This document shows positions 1 to 8,201 of a DNA stretch of 64,000 bases, in pieces. The stretch lies in NCBI RefSeq assembly GCF_028736115.1, contig NZ_CP117877.1:4092001-4156000 (forward strand). Direction: 5' to 3'. Numbering within the stretch: the stretch's first letter is position 1; each line of letters starts with the position of its first letter. The stretch comes from Mucilaginibacter sp. KACC 22063. GTDB lineage: Bacteria > Bacteroidota > Bacteroidia > Sphingobacteriales > Sphingobacteriaceae. A program made the position numbers and the translations under genes. The notes beneath the pieces were generated by a model. The model did no database searches and was not told the DNA's origin. It saw nothing but the letters and a program-made list of their open reading frames with translations.

Positions 1-2
1 GG

Positions 3-794
3 GATATCAGGCAAATGATAGCCATTGAAAACTGGAAACGGCAATACCACGATAGCATTGAACAGGCTTTCGTGGTATTATTTGAGTTTGAGGCGCTTTG
101 CAGCCTGGCCAGTTTACACATCAACTATCCGGAATGGTGTTTCCCGCAGATTTCTTCAGATAACGGCTATATATATCAGGCTGAAAATTTAGCCCACCCG
201 CTGATTAAACCAGGCATACGTGTTGAAAATGATTACTCGCTTAACGGGTTTAAAATTGATATTATCACCGGCTCTAACATGGCGGGTAAAAGTACCTTTC
301 TGCGTACGCTGGGTATAAACGCCGTACTTGCGCTCAGCGGAGCACCGGTATGCGCACAATCAATGGAAATTTCGGTAATGCAGGTAGTTACCTATATGCG
401 CATCAAAGACTCGCTTAACGAAAGCACTTCTACCTTTAAGGCCGAACTTGACCGCCTGCAAATGTTATTAAAAGCAGTTAATGACAGCGATAATATATTC
501 TTCCTGATTGATGAGATGTTGCGGGGCACCAACTCTGCCGATAAATACATCGGCAGCAAAGCCGTAATTGAGCAACTGATCAGTGAGCATGGCGTGGGCC
601 TTGTTGCCACGCACGATTTGCAACTATCCCAATTAGAGCAACAATATCCCGACTATGTACGCAACTTTTATTTTGACATACAGGTGCAGGACGGCGAAAT
701 GATTTTTGACTACAAGATTAAGCCCGGAGAATGCAAAACATTCAATGCATCCATGCTGCTTAAAAAGATAGGAATAAAAATAACAGAAAAATAA
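3..794 (+). CDS. MutS-family mismatch-repair-like ATPase, C-terminal part (5' end outside window)
   Basis: The reading frame is open to the left edge, so only the last 263 or so residues are seen; the internal ATG at 15 is not the true start. The visible part is the MutS ATPase domain: Walker A GSNMAGKST, Walker B FFLIDEMLRGTNSADK and the ATHD switch motif. In MutS proteins this domain dimerises and couples ATP use to DNA lesion or branch recognition. The N-terminal mismatch-binding or membrane part cannot be seen, so a true MutS cannot be told from the shorter MutS-related ATPases common in Bacteroidota. A minus-strand gene converges on it. Confidence 0.85.
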   Translation, partial: DIRQMIAIENWKRQYHDSIEQAFVVLFEFEALCSLASLHINYPEWCFPQISSDNGYIYQAENLAHPLIKPGIRVENDYSLNGFKIDIITGSNMAGKSTFLRTLGINAVLALSGAPVCAQSMEISVMQVVTYMRIKDSLNESTSTFKAELDRLQMLLKAVNDSDNIFFLIDEMLRGTNSADKYIGSKAVIEQLISEHGVGLVATHDLQLSQLEQQYPDYVRNFYFDIQVQDGEMIFDYKIKPGECKTFNASMLLKKIGIKITEK

Positions 795-795
795 A

Positions 796-821
796 AGGCA
801 GCCTATGGCATGGGCGTGCCT
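796..821 (-). terminator. Putative terminator of the small membrane protein gene
   Basis: On the minus strand the arms AGGCACGCC and GGCTGCCT pair with one bulge and are followed by TTTTATTTTT. The site lies between two convergent genes. Confidence 0.45.
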
Positions 822-851
822 GTAATTGCCTTACGTATCTCTTTTATAATA

Positions 852-1058
852 TTATCTCGCTTTGTTGCGCGCAACAGCAGTAGCCAGCAAAACCACGCCT
901 ACACCAAAAACAATAGTACCGGTGAAGAAAATTGCAGCAGAAGCATGAATGCCGTTGTTAGAATCAGCAGGGTTAAAAGTACGGGCAGGAGTTAAAATTA
1001 AAGCGCCTGCTACGATAAGTATACCTAAAAGGCCAATAACGATACCTAAGTTTTTCAT
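852..1058 (-). CDS. Small two-helix membrane protein
   Basis: A 68-residue protein with two hydrophobic segments (about residues 5-24 and 40-62) separated by a polar loop containing PARTFNPADSN, and a basic C-terminus (ARNKAR). It therefore looks like a small inner-membrane hairpin protein. No family is recognised. Support for a real gene is its composition, a consensus Bacteroidota -7 box just upstream on the same strand and a possible terminator downstream. It is alone in its transcription unit. Confidence 0.7.
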   Translation of the reverse strand: MKNLGIVIGLLGILIVAGALILTPARTFNPADSNNGIHASAAIFFTGTIVFGVGVVLLATAVARNKAR

Positions 1059-1074
1059 ATCTTAATTAAAGCCA

Positions 1075-1082
1075 CAAATATA
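1075..1082 (-). promoter_or_regulatory. -7 promoter element of the small membrane protein gene
   Basis: On the minus strand this reads TATATTTG, an exact match to the Bacteroidota TAnnTTTG box, 17 bases before the start codon. A clear -33 element was not seen. Confidence 0.5.
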
Positions 1083-1380
1083 ATTGATGTTTTTATTAAT
1101 TGCTATACTTTATTCATTGTTGTGCAGTACCACACTAAGCAATTTTTTCATCACTTTGGGGACATTTATGCTCACTTGGGGCGATCATAACATTGCATCA
1201 ATGCCACTTAATTAAGCAAAAGAAATAAACCAATTAACCTTTTACTACGTAGTTTAACCTGAAGGAAACATTTTTACTACTTAAAGAAGTAAACTTATGT
1301 TCCCATATCAACTTTGGATATATTATTGCTTTAATGGAAACACCTATTTATTAACCTAACTACAATATTCTAATAATTTC
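1083..1380. other. Gene-free AT-rich spacer
   Basis: About 300 bases between divergent genes. No coding potential, tRNA or strong hairpin was seen; it presumably carries the promoter of the downstream plus-strand gene. Confidence 0.6.
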
Positions 1381-1746
1381 GTGCGATATCTTACCCCGAG
1401 TGATCTAAAAAGACTTGAAAAGCTGCTAACAACCTTTCAGCATTATTCCTATAACCACTATGCCGTATTACAGCTCACGTTGGTACAACTGGCTGATTTT
1501 GTAAATGGCAAACCCGAAAGAATGGACAGCCAAACGCAGCTTGATTTAAGCTTTGAATTGGAACACGAGATCGAAGCTTTAAAACAATTACGTTTTGATC
1601 CGGATAAAGATGAAGCATTTGCACTAAGGGTAAAGGCGGCATTGTCTATTATTAACCGTCTGCACCCGTTTACAGATCAGCTTCCGGAAGAAGCAACAAA
1701 ACAAAAACCAGGTTTCTTTAGCCGGTTGAAAAGGTGGTTTAAGTGA
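1381..1746 (+). CDS. Unknown 121-residue helical protein
   Basis: No family recognised. The start is GTG: the frame is closed by a TAA 22 bases upstream and no ATG lies between. The protein is charged and looks largely alpha-helical, with a leucine-rich N-terminal half and a basic, aromatic tail (GFFSRLKRWFK) that could bind membrane or nucleic acid. There is no signal peptide or membrane segment. It stands alone upstream of the P5C dehydrogenase gene, which has its own promoter. Confidence 0.65.
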   Translation: MRYLTPSDLKRLEKLLTTFQHYSYNHYAVLQLTLVQLADFVNGKPERMDSQTQLDLSFELEHEIEALKQLRFDPDKDEAFALRVKAALSIINRLHPFTDQLPEEATKQKPGFFSRLKRWFK

Positions 1747-1827
1747 GTCTAATTGATTAGCTTCCTGATATATCCATCACACCAGCCAAAATTACGCCGA
1801 ACAAACAAATAACTTAATAACAACCTG

Positions 1828-1835
1828 TATCTTTG
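1828..1835 (+). promoter_or_regulatory. -7 promoter element of the P5C dehydrogenase gene
   Basis: TATCTTTG matches the Bacteroidota TAnnTTTG box and lies 20 bases before the ATG, giving a very short leader. No clear TTTG is seen at -33. Confidence 0.5.
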
Positions 1836-1855
1836 CGGCACTTAAAATATCGTCT

Positions 1856-3490
1856 ATGTTAAAAGGATTTTTTAACGTACCGCAGCCTGTTAACGAGCCG
1901 GTTTTGAACTACGGCCCGCGCAGTGTGGAACGTGCCGCTTTAAAAGCCGCTTTAGAAGAGGGCCGCGCTCAGCAACTGGATATCCCGATGTATATCGGCA
2001 GCGAAGAAGTACGCACCGGTAAAACATTTGAAATTCGCCCGCCGCATGATCATAAACATGTATTAGCAACTTACCACGAAGGTGATGCCAGCCATGTACA
2101 TGCCGCTATTGAAGCTGCATTAAATGCCAAGGCCAACTGGGAAAACATGCCGTGGGAACAACGCGCCGCTATTTTCCTGAAAGCTGCAGACTTGATCGCA
2201 GGCCCTTATCGTGCTAAGATCAACGCAGCTACCATGCTTGGCCAGTCTAAGAACGCTTATCAGGCAGAGATTGATGCAGCATGTGAGTTGATCGACTTCC
2301 TGCGCTTCAACGTGCATTACATGACCGAGATATATGCCGAGCAACCGCAAAGCAGCAAAGGCATCTGGAACCGTGTGGAATACAGGCCGCTTGAAGGTTT
2401 CGTATTTGCTATTACCCCATTCAACTTTACGGCTATTGCAGGTAACCTTTGTGCTTCTGCAGCCATGATGGGTAACGTTGTGGTTTGGAAACCGGCACCA
2501 ACACAGATCTACGCTGCTAACGTAGTGATGCAGATCTTCCTGGAAGCTGGTGTGCCTCCGGGAGTTATCAACCTGATTTATACTGATGGCCCTGTTGCGG
2601 GTGATATCATCTTTAAACACCCTGATTTTGCAGGCCTTCACTTTACAGGTTCAACCGGGGTTTTCCAAAGCCTTTGGAAAGAGATCGGCGCAAACATCAA
2701 TAAATACCGCTCATACCCACGCATAGTTGGCGAAACCGGTGGTAAAGACTTTGTGCTTGCCCACCCAAGCGCTAACATCGACGTATTGAATGTTGCCTTA
2801 TTACGTGGCGCTTTTGAATACCAGGGACAAAAATGTTCGGCTGCCTCTCGTGCATATATTCCAAAATCTTTATGGCCTGCGCTTAAAGAGAAACTGGTTG
2901 CCGAATTAAAAACATTTAAAATTGGCCCGGTTGAAGATTTCAGCAATTTTGTTAATGCCGTGATCGACGAACGTTCGTTCGATAAACTGGCTAAATATAT
3001 TGACGCTGCCAATGCCGACCCTAACGTTAACGTTATTTCAGGCGGCACTTATGATAAAACCATAGGCTGGTTTATTACCCCTACCGTTATTGAGGTGCAG
3101 GATCCGTTTTATGTAACCATGTGCGAAGAGCTTTTCGGCCCGGTATTAAGCGTTTACGTTTACAACGACGATGAGTTTGAAAGCATTATGGAAACTATTG
3201 ATAAAACCGGCAATTATGCGCTGACAGGTTCTATCATTTCTCAAGACCGTTATGCCATAGCTACCGCAACAGAACGCTTGCGTAACAGCGCGGGTAACTT
3301 CTATGTGAATGACAAACCTACCGGAGCTGTAGTTGGCCAGCAGCCATTTGGCGGTGCACGTGGTTCAGGTACTAATGACAAGGCGGGTTCAATGCTTAAC
3401 CTGCTGCGTTGGGTATCGCCGCGTACCATCAAAGAAACCTTTGATCCACCAAAAGATTACCGCTATCCTTTTTTAAATAAAGAAGTATAG
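1856..3490 (+). CDS. pruA: L-glutamate gamma-semialdehyde (1-pyrroline-5-carboxylate) dehydrogenase
   Basis: Oxidises glutamate semialdehyde, the open form of pyrroline-5-carboxylate, to glutamate with NAD+; this is the second step of proline breakdown. The 544-residue length fits the stand-alone P5CDH type. The catalytic glutamate is in GETGGKD (Glu293) and the catalytic cysteine in GQKCSAAS (Cys327). The Rossmann part includes HFTGSTG and the C-terminal substrate region contains QPFGGARGSGTNDKAG, typical of P5CDH. No proline dehydrogenase gene is adjacent. The gene has its own -7 box and a strong downstream terminator, so it is monocistronic. Confidence 0.95.
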   Translation: MLKGFFNVPQPVNEPVLNYGPRSVERAALKAALEEGRAQQLDIPMYIGSEEVRTGKTFEIRPPHDHKHVLATYHEGDASHVHAAIEAALNAKANWENMPWEQRAAIFLKAADLIAGPYRAKINAATMLGQSKNAYQAEIDAACELIDFLRFNVHYMTEIYAEQPQSSKGIWNRVEYRPLEGFVFAITPFNFTAIAGNLCASAAMMGNVVVWKPAPTQIYAANVVMQIFLEAGVPPGVINLIYTDGPVAGDIIFKHPDFAGLHFTGSTGVFQSLWKEIGANINKYRSYPRIVGETGGKDFVLAHPSANIDVLNVALLRGAFEYQGQKCSAASRAYIPKSLWPALKEKLVAELKTFKIGPVEDFSNFVNAVIDERSFDKLAKYIDAANADPNVNVISGGTYDKTIGWFITPTVIEVQDPFYVTMCEELFGPVLSVYVYNDDEFESIMETIDKTGNYALTGSIISQDRYAIATATERLRNSAGNFYVNDKPTGAVVGQQPFGGARGSGTNDKAGSMLNLLRWVSPRTIKETFDPPKDYRYPFLNKEV

Positions 3491-3509
3491 TTTAGAAATC
3501 AGATATAAC

Positions 3510-3543
3510 AAAAAGCCACTTTGCAATTGCAGAGTGGCTTTTT
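3510..3543 (+). terminator. Terminator of pruA
   Basis: Hairpin with arms AAAAAGCCACT and AGTGGCTTTTT ending in a T run, 20 bases after the stop codon. Confidence 0.85.
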
Positions 3544-3579
3544 GAGTTTAATGAGCCCCACAGTTAAATGCGGCTTGAG

Positions 3580-3621
3580 GATTGCTTCTTCATCCGATAA
3601 ATCGGATTCATCGCAATGACG
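3580..3621. repeat. REP-like half element (GATTGCTTC ... CGCAATGACG)
   Basis: Carries the words GATTGCTTC and CGCAATGACG, which also form one arm of the full palindromic repeat at 41557-41637, plus an internal CCGATAAATCGG palindrome. It is probably a decayed copy of that repeat. Confidence 0.6.
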
Positions 3622-3641
3622 ATACCTAAAATATCTTTTGT

Positions 3642-3697
3642 AGCCTCACCCCAAACCGCTCTCCGGTCAAAGGACTCCTGTGGAGCAGAGAGAGGCT
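3642..3697. repeat. Interspersed repeat of the AGCCTCACCCC / GAGAGAGGCT type
   Basis: Begins AGCCTCACCCCAAACCGCTC and ends AGAGAGGCT. The reverse complement of 8631-8667 has the same ends and layout, so the two are members of one dispersed family. This copy has a longer middle. Confidence 0.6.
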
Positions 3698-3846
3698 CTA
3701 TTGCATATGCAAGCACATAAGATTATTCTGTTCGTACTGACGTAACGCAACCGAAACAATGTCGCCTCAGCGCAGCCGGAAATTACGGGTAGTGCTAAAG
3801 CAAAAACATTTGAAGGCTGCGGTGCCAGCGACGAGTTTTTTTCTTG

Positions 3847-3879
3847 GTACTTCTTTTTTAGCGGCTAAAAAAGAAGTAC
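3847..3879. repeat. Perfect 15-bp inverted repeat
   Basis: Arms GTACTTCTTTTTTAG and CTAAAAAAGAAGTAC enclose only three bases. It lies in the gene-free 3491-3984 stretch, about 280 bases past the pruA terminator and before the carbonic anhydrase terminator, so it is not obviously a terminator for either gene. It resembles dispersed hairpin repeats of bacterial spacers. Confidence 0.7.
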
Positions 3880-3939
3880 ATCCACAAACGCTTCATTTAC
3901 TTACTTTGCTTGCCTAATGAAAATTGGCTCATAACACAA

Positions 3940-3963
3940 AAGCCGCAAATCACTTCGCGGCTT
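3940..3963 (-). terminator. Terminator of the carbonic anhydrase gene
   Basis: On the minus strand AAGCCGC and GCGGCTT pair and are followed by TTGTG; the hairpin begins about 20 bases after the stop codon. Confidence 0.7.
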
Positions 3964-3984
3964 CTTATGATATATGATTTTTTA

Positions 3985-4653
3985 TTAATCAAATCTGAAC
4001 ACGCCTTCAAGGCTGTCTTTATTGCTGTGGCTTACTTGCAGGTCTTTAATATAACCTGTGCCTAATTCATACACCCAGCCATGTACATAAATCTCCTGGT
4101 CGTTTTTCCAGGCGTTTTGTACAATTGATGTTTTACAAACGTTTTCAACGCTTTCAATCACATTGTATTCAACAAAACGGTTGGTACGTTCGGTTTCGTC
4201 TTCAATAGCATCCAGTTCGGCCGAGTGCAAGCGGTAAACGTCTTTAATATGGCGCAGCCAGTTGTCAATTAAACCAAACTGTTTATGGCTCATGGCAGCA
4301 ATTACACCACCGCAGCCATAATGACCGGTAACAATTACGTGTTTTACTTTAAGCACGTTAACGGCATAGTCGAGTACGCTTAACATGTTCATATCAGAGT
4401 GTACTACAACGTTGGCGATATTACGGTGCACAAATATTTCACCCGGGTTAGTACCTGTAATCTGGTTAGCAGGCACACGGCTATCAGCACAACCAATCCA
4501 CAGCACCGGAGGCGCCTGACCAGAAGCCAGTTTACTAAAATAGTCCGGGTCTTCCTGTAATGTTTCAGCAACAAAACGTTTGTTGCCTTCTAACAAAGCT
4601 TCGTAACTTAATCTTGAAGCATCGTCATAATACTTTTCTACTTTAGCACACAT
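3985..4653 (-). CDS. can: Beta-class carbonic anhydrase
   Basis: Interconverts CO2 and bicarbonate in the cytoplasm, supplying bicarbonate to carboxylases. The zinc site of the beta class is complete: Cys55, Asp57 and Arg59 in CADSRVP, then His111 and Cys114 in GHYGCGG. At 222 residues it has the normal length and no signal peptide. It is the second gene of a pair: the upstream DUF1275 gene ends two bases before its start, so the two are surely co-transcribed. A bicarbonate-using acyl-CoA carboxylase subunit is encoded nearby, but on the other strand. Confidence 0.95.
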   Translation of the reverse strand: MCAKVEKYYDDASRLSYEALLEGNKRFVAETLQEDPDYFSKLASGQAPPVLWIGCADSRVPANQITGTNPGEIFVHRNIANVVVHSDMNMLSVLDYAVNVLKVKHVIVTGHYGCGGVIAAMSHKQFGLIDNWLRHIKDVYRLHSAELDAIEDETERTNRFVEYNVIESVENVCKTSIVQNAWKNDQEIYVHGWVYELGTGYIKDLQVSHSNKDSLEGVFRFD

Positions 4654-4655
4654 AG

Positions 4656-5411
4656 TTATTGTTTAAAATTGTTTGTTTTGCCGGGTCTGCCAAACAAGCG
4701 AGCAAGCTTATGGAGCGCCAGCGGTGATAAATCGTAATATAATATGGTGAGCAATATTAATGGCACAAAATAAAATATAGCAAAGCCATATATGTCAAAA
4801 AATATGCCTCCAACAATACCGCCTGTAATATAACAACCAAGTATTGTTGTGCGGATTAATATCTTCTCCTTCGTTATTTTCGCTTTTAAACTTTTGGGAT
4901 GCAGCCATTCGGCTACTTCTCCGCCCAAGTCGGTAAACAAACCTGTAAGGTGAGATGTTTTAACTAACCCACCAGAAACTGTAGATACCATATTGTTCTG
5001 CAAACCGTTGGCAAACAGCAAGGCACCGATGATGTATTCGCGCTCGGTATCAGAGCCCGCAAAAAAATGATTACCGTATATGGCTACAAATAATAAGATG
5101 AAAATCTCTAATATCACCGGTGTACTATGAGCCGTGTAATAGCTTTTATGCTCAAAAGAGCGGATAATAAAATTTGAGGTAAAGGCGCCAAAAAAGAACA
5201 TGAGCAACCATATCATAAACACCATGATCTCATGAAAGTGTTGCCTCACGATATGATTTGCTAATGAAGCAACGTGACCCGTAACATTTGAGGTAAAAAC
5301 AAGTAAGCCTAACATTCCGGCCACATTAATGTAACCCGAAACAAAGGCCGTTGACGATGCAAGCATCTGATTTTCGCGGAAGGTGCGATTTGTTGTTGAA
5401 TTTCTTAGCAT
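4656..5411 (-). CDS. DUF1275 (YoaK-type) membrane protein
   Basis: A 251-residue integral membrane protein with about six hydrophobic helices. The DUF1275 hallmarks are visible: an N-terminal SGYINVAGMLGL segment followed by FTSNVTGHVASL, the later NGLQNNMVSTVSG, and SHLTGLFTDLGGEVAEW. The biochemical role of the family is not known; transport is usually assumed. It is the first gene of a two-gene operon with carbonic anhydrase, which suggests a link to CO2, bicarbonate or pH handling (inference). The start codon precedes MLRNSTTNRTFREN, giving a short cytoplasmic N-terminus. Confidence 0.85.
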   Translation of the reverse strand: MLRNSTTNRTFRENQMLASSTAFVSGYINVAGMLGLLVFTSNVTGHVASLANHIVRQHFHEIMVFMIWLLMFFFGAFTSNFIIRSFEHKSYYTAHSTPVILEIFILLFVAIYGNHFFAGSDTEREYIIGALLFANGLQNNMVSTVSGGLVKTSHLTGLFTDLGGEVAEWLHPKSLKAKITKEKILIRTTILGCYITGGIVGGIFFDIYGFAIFYFVPLILLTILYYDLSPLALHKLARLFGRPGKTNNFKQ

Positions 5412-5728
5412 AAAAGCAGCTATTCATTAACGCTGCAAAATATAAAATTTATATAAATAACAACCCCGCGACTCGCTCCCGGGGTTGTCTACTACTAACT
5501 AACTTAAGATGAAAACTCACCCTCAATGGGCAACAGTTAACGCTGTCCATTAAGCTCTTATATACAACCTGATTATTCAGGTTTATTCAAAAATTAAATC
5601 ATTTATTTTTACCCTGCATTAATGCAGGGATGTTTTGAAGATGATATGGAAAAGCAATTACCGGCTATTAGCAATAGCTAAATGCCATAGTTTGCAGATC
5701 ATACATCATCAAATGGGATTGCCCGGGA
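5412..5728. other. Gene-free spacer with one terminator
   Basis: Apart from the hairpin at 5460-5488 nothing coding was found. A short plus-strand frame here (about 63 codons) overlaps the end of the next minus-strand gene and has no protein-like composition. Confidence 0.6.
5460..5488 (-). terminator. Terminator-like hairpin
   Basis: Perfect 9-bp arms ACAACCCCG and CGGGGTTGT; on the minus strand the hairpin is followed by TATTTATATAAATTTT. It probably ends the transcript of the small gene at 5729-6064 before the DUF1275/can operon starts. Confidence 0.65.
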
Positions 5729-6064
5729 TTATACGTTCGGAGGAGGGGTTGGCACAACAGGATGGTAAACCTGTGTATATAAAGACCGTTCCTGGTTATG
5801 CAGGATGTTTGTTTCTTCAATTATAGCAACATGCTCATAGGTGTAACTAAAAAAATGCTCATCGCAGAATTTCTTTTCTTTGGCGGCATCTTTCTCCGGC
5901 GATTCTTTTTCGCCTTTAGTTTCCTGCTCTAATTGTGTAATAACAGCGTTAACTGTTTTACTGTTAAGGCTCATAAAAACAGGTGCAACTGAAATGAACA
6001 TCTTTAAATTAAAGATGGCCATAAACAGGATGCAAAGCACTATTTTAAATTCCCTTAACTTCAT
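5729..6064 (-). CDS. Small membrane-anchored protein of unknown function
   Basis: 111 residues. A hydrophobic N-terminal segment (about residues 8-33) would act as a signal anchor. It is followed by a Lys/Glu-rich stretch (ETKGEKESPEKDAAKEKK) and a C-terminal part ending in a proline-rich tail (HPVVPTPPPNV). Single-pass anchoring with the C-terminus outside the inner membrane is likely. No family is recognised. It stands alone between divergent or terminator-separated neighbours. Confidence 0.6.
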   Translation of the reverse strand: MKLREFKIVLCILFMAIFNLKMFISVAPVFMSLNSKTVNAVITQLEQETKGEKESPEKDAAKEKKFCDEHFFSYTYEHVAIIEETNILHNQERSLYTQVYHPVVPTPPPNV

Positions 6065-6191
6065 GCGTATTTAGCAAATATATAAAAAACATCATAAGCA
6101 CCTAATTGATTGCATTTTTCATTGTCATTTTTCTTTCTCTTGATTATATCAGTTAACAATCAGTACTTTTAGCCTTTACCGATTATATACC

Positions 6192-7733
6192 GTGGATAAA
6201 AAGATAGAAATTCTTGATCAGAAACGCGCACAGGCGTTGGCTGGTGGCGGACAAGCACGTATTGATGCCCAACATAAAAAAGGAAAGTTAACCGCCCGCG
6301 AGCGTTTACATTTTTTGCTGGATAAAGGCTCATTCCAGGAGATCGGGATGCTGGTAACACACCGCTCAACTGATTTCGGTATGGAAAAAGAAAACTATCC
6401 GGGCGATGGTGTAGTGACTGGTTACGGCACGATCAGCGGTCGTATAGTTTATGTATTTTCGCAGGATTTTACTGTTTTCGGTGGATCGTTGTCTGAAACC
6501 CATGCCGAAAAGATCTGTAAAATAATGGATCTGGCTATGCAGAATGGCGCACCGGTTATCGGGCTTAACGATTCGGGCGGCGCACGTATACAGGAAGGCG
6601 TGGTCTCTTTGGGCGGCTATGCCGATATCTTTTACCGCAATACTAAAGCTTCGGGTGTGATACCTCAAATATCTGCCATTATGGGTCCGTGTGCCGGCGG
6701 TGCAGTTTACTCGCCTGCCATTACCGACTTTATACTGATGGTGGAAAACACCTCGTACATGTTTGTTACGGGACCCAACGTTGTTAAAACGGTAACGCAT
6801 GAGGTAGTCACTTCAGAAGAACTTGGCGGTGCTAACACACACGCTACAAAGTCAGGTGTTACCCATTTTGCCTGCGCTAATGAGATCGACGCTATTCAGC
6901 ATATTAAAAAACTGCTGAGTTATATGCCGCAAAATTGCGAAGAAAACGCACCGGCATTAGTTTATGAAGGGGGCAACGAACAACGCCCGACACTGAATAA
7001 AATGATGCCTGAGAATGCCTCACAACCTTACGACATCCGTGAGGTGATTGAGGAAGTAATTGACGGCGGCAGCTTTTTAGAGATCCATAAAGATTTTGCA
7101 CCTAACATTGTGGTAGGCTTTGCACGCATAGCTGGCCGCAGCATTGGCATTGTGGCTAATCAGCCCGCCTACCTGGCAGGTGTGCTTGATATCCATTCCT
7201 CTACCAAAGGAGCGCGCTTTGTACGCTTTTGCGATAGCTTTAATATTCCGCTGTTGGTATTTGAAGATGTACCGGGCTTTTTGCCGGGCACCGACCAGGA
7301 ATGGAATGCCATTATTACCAATGGCGCTAAATTATTATACGCTTTCTGCGAGGCTACTGTTCCGCGTATTACGGTAATTACCCGTAAAGCCTACGGCGGC
7401 GCTTATGATGTAATGAACTCGAAACATATCGGTGCCGACATGAACTTTGCATGGCCATCGGCAGAGATTGCGGTTATGGGTGCCAAAGGGGCAGCAGAAA
7501 TTATCTTTAAACGTGAAATTAATGCCGCAGAAGACCCGGAAGCAAAATGGCGTGAGATGGAACAAATCTATTCTGACAAATTTGCCAACCCTTACCGTGC
7601 AGCCAAACGCGGCTTTGTTGACGAGGTGATCGAACCATCAGAAACACGTATCAAGCTGATCCACGCTTTCAAGATGCTTGAAAATAAAGTAGTAAACATG
7701 CCAAAGAAAAAGCATGGCAATATTCCGTTGTGA
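6192..7733 (+). CDS. Acyl-CoA carboxylase carboxyltransferase (propionyl-/methylmalonyl-CoA type) beta subunit
   Basis: Transfers the carboxyl group between biotin and an acyl-CoA (propionyl-CoA or methylmalonyl-CoA in this family), working with a biotin carrier and a biotin carboxylase encoded elsewhere. At 513 residues it has the expected length and both crotonase-like halves: [24 protein letters not shown] and [12 protein letters not shown] in the N-half, and [29 protein letters not shown] and [16 protein letters not shown] in the C-half. The glycine-rich [12 protein letters not shown] helps form an oxyanion hole. The start is GTG; no ATG is available before an upstream TGA. Substrate choice cannot be settled by eye. 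Confidence 0.93.
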   Translation: MDKKIEILDQKRAQALAGGGQARIDAQHKKGKLTARERLHFLLDKGSFQEIGMLVTHRSTDFGMEKENYPGDGVVTGYGTISGRIVYVFSQDFTVFGGSLSETHAEKICKIMDLAMQNGAPVIGLNDSGGARIQEGVVSLGGYADIFYRNTKASGVIPQISAIMGPCAGGAVYSPAITDFILMVENTSYMFVTGPNVVKTVTHEVVTSEELGGANTHATKSGVTHFACANEIDAIQHIKKLLSYMPQNCEENAPALVYEGGNEQRPTLNKMMPENASQPYDIREVIEEVIDGGSFLEIHKDFAPNIVVGFARIAGRSIGIVANQPAYLAGVLDIHSSTKGARFVRFCDSFNIPLLVFEDVPGFLPGTDQEWNAIITNGAKLLYAFCEATVPRITVITRKAYGGAYDVMNSKHIGADMNFAWPSAEIAVMGAKGAAEIIFKREINAAEDPEAKWREMEQIYSDKFANPYRAAKRGFVDEVIEPSETRIKLIHAFKMLENKVVNMPKKKHGNIPL

Positions 7734-7750
7734 CGCTTGTTTTATGATTA

Positions 7751-7782
7751 GTTCCCTCCCTTGGGAGGGTAAGGGAGGGGTT
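7751..7782 (+). repeat. Left inverted repeat of the DUF559 cassette
   Basis: Begins GTTCCCTCCCTTGGGAGGGT and ends GGGAGGGGTT. It is itself partly palindromic (CCCTCCCTTGGGAGGG). Confidence 0.85.
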
Positions 7783-7783
7783 A

Positions 7784-8197
7784 ATGCCAGACAAGATCAT
7801 TCCATACAATCCTAAATTAAAAGAACTTGCCAGGAAACTTCGCAAGAACATGACTTTGGGAGAAGCTCTGCTATGGAATGAACTTAAACAAGATAAATTA
7901 TTGGGTTTTGATTTCGACCGGCAACGCTGCATTGACAATTATATAGTAGATTTTTATTGCAAAAAATTGCATTTGGCAATTGAAATTGATGGGCATTATC
8001 ATGAACTTGAAGAAACTTTTAATAATGATCTAATCAGAACTGAAAGGCTATAGCAGTTGGGAGTTACTATTTTAAGACTTTCAGAGACTGAAGTAAAATC
8101 AGACATGATCAATGTATTAAGGACGATTGAAATTACAATCATAAAAATTATTGAAAACAACCCCTCCCTAACCCTCCCAGGGGAGGGAACTATCTAA
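7784..8197 (+). pseudogene. DUF559 (Vsr/restriction-endonuclease-like) protein gene, interrupted by an in-frame TAG
   Basis: The first 89 codons encode a typical DUF559 N-terminal part: ARKLRKNMTLGEALLW, FDRQRCIDNYIVDFYC and AIEIDGHYHE, the last with the acidic metal-binding residues of the PD-(D/E)XK fold. A TAG at 8051-8053 stops the frame after RTERL. Reading on in the same frame gives QLGVTILRLSETEV, the expected C-terminal part of the family, until a TAA at 8195. One base change could account for the break. The last codons lie in the right inverted repeat. DUF559 proteins are related to Vsr mismatch endonucleases, but their role is uncertain. Confidence 0.85.
8159..8190 (-). repeat. Right inverted repeat of the DUF559 cassette
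   Basis: Its reverse complement begins GTTCCCTCCCCTGGGAGGGT and ends GGGAGGGGTT; two mismatches to the left arm. Confidence 0.85.
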
Positions 8198-8201
8198 TCA
8201 T

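Larger units (their letters stand above)
7751..8190. mobile_element. Minimal cassette: DUF559 gene between terminal inverted repeats
   Basis: A 440-bp unit whose two ends are inverted copies of one 32-base sequence, matching at 30 of 32 positions. Just outside, the word ATGATTAG recurs in inverted order. The cassette holds a single reading frame that starts one base after the left arm and runs through the right arm. It sits between a carboxylase gene and a GNAT gene and belongs to neither. No direct target duplication was found. Calling it mobile is an inference from its structure. Confidence 0.6.

Noticed and set aside
2120-3048. Minus-strand frames opposite pruA (173 and 136 codons)
   Set aside because: Antisense to a full-length, motif-complete enzyme gene.
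3544-3984. Possible CRISPR array or attachment site
   Set aside because: The repeats are of different types, not regularly spaced, and no cas or integrase gene is present anywhere in the window.
7669-7938. Minus-strand frame of 89 codons across the left inverted repeat
   Set aside because: It is the complement of the carboxylase end and the DUF559 start; its NPSLTLPREGT string is simply the translated repeat.
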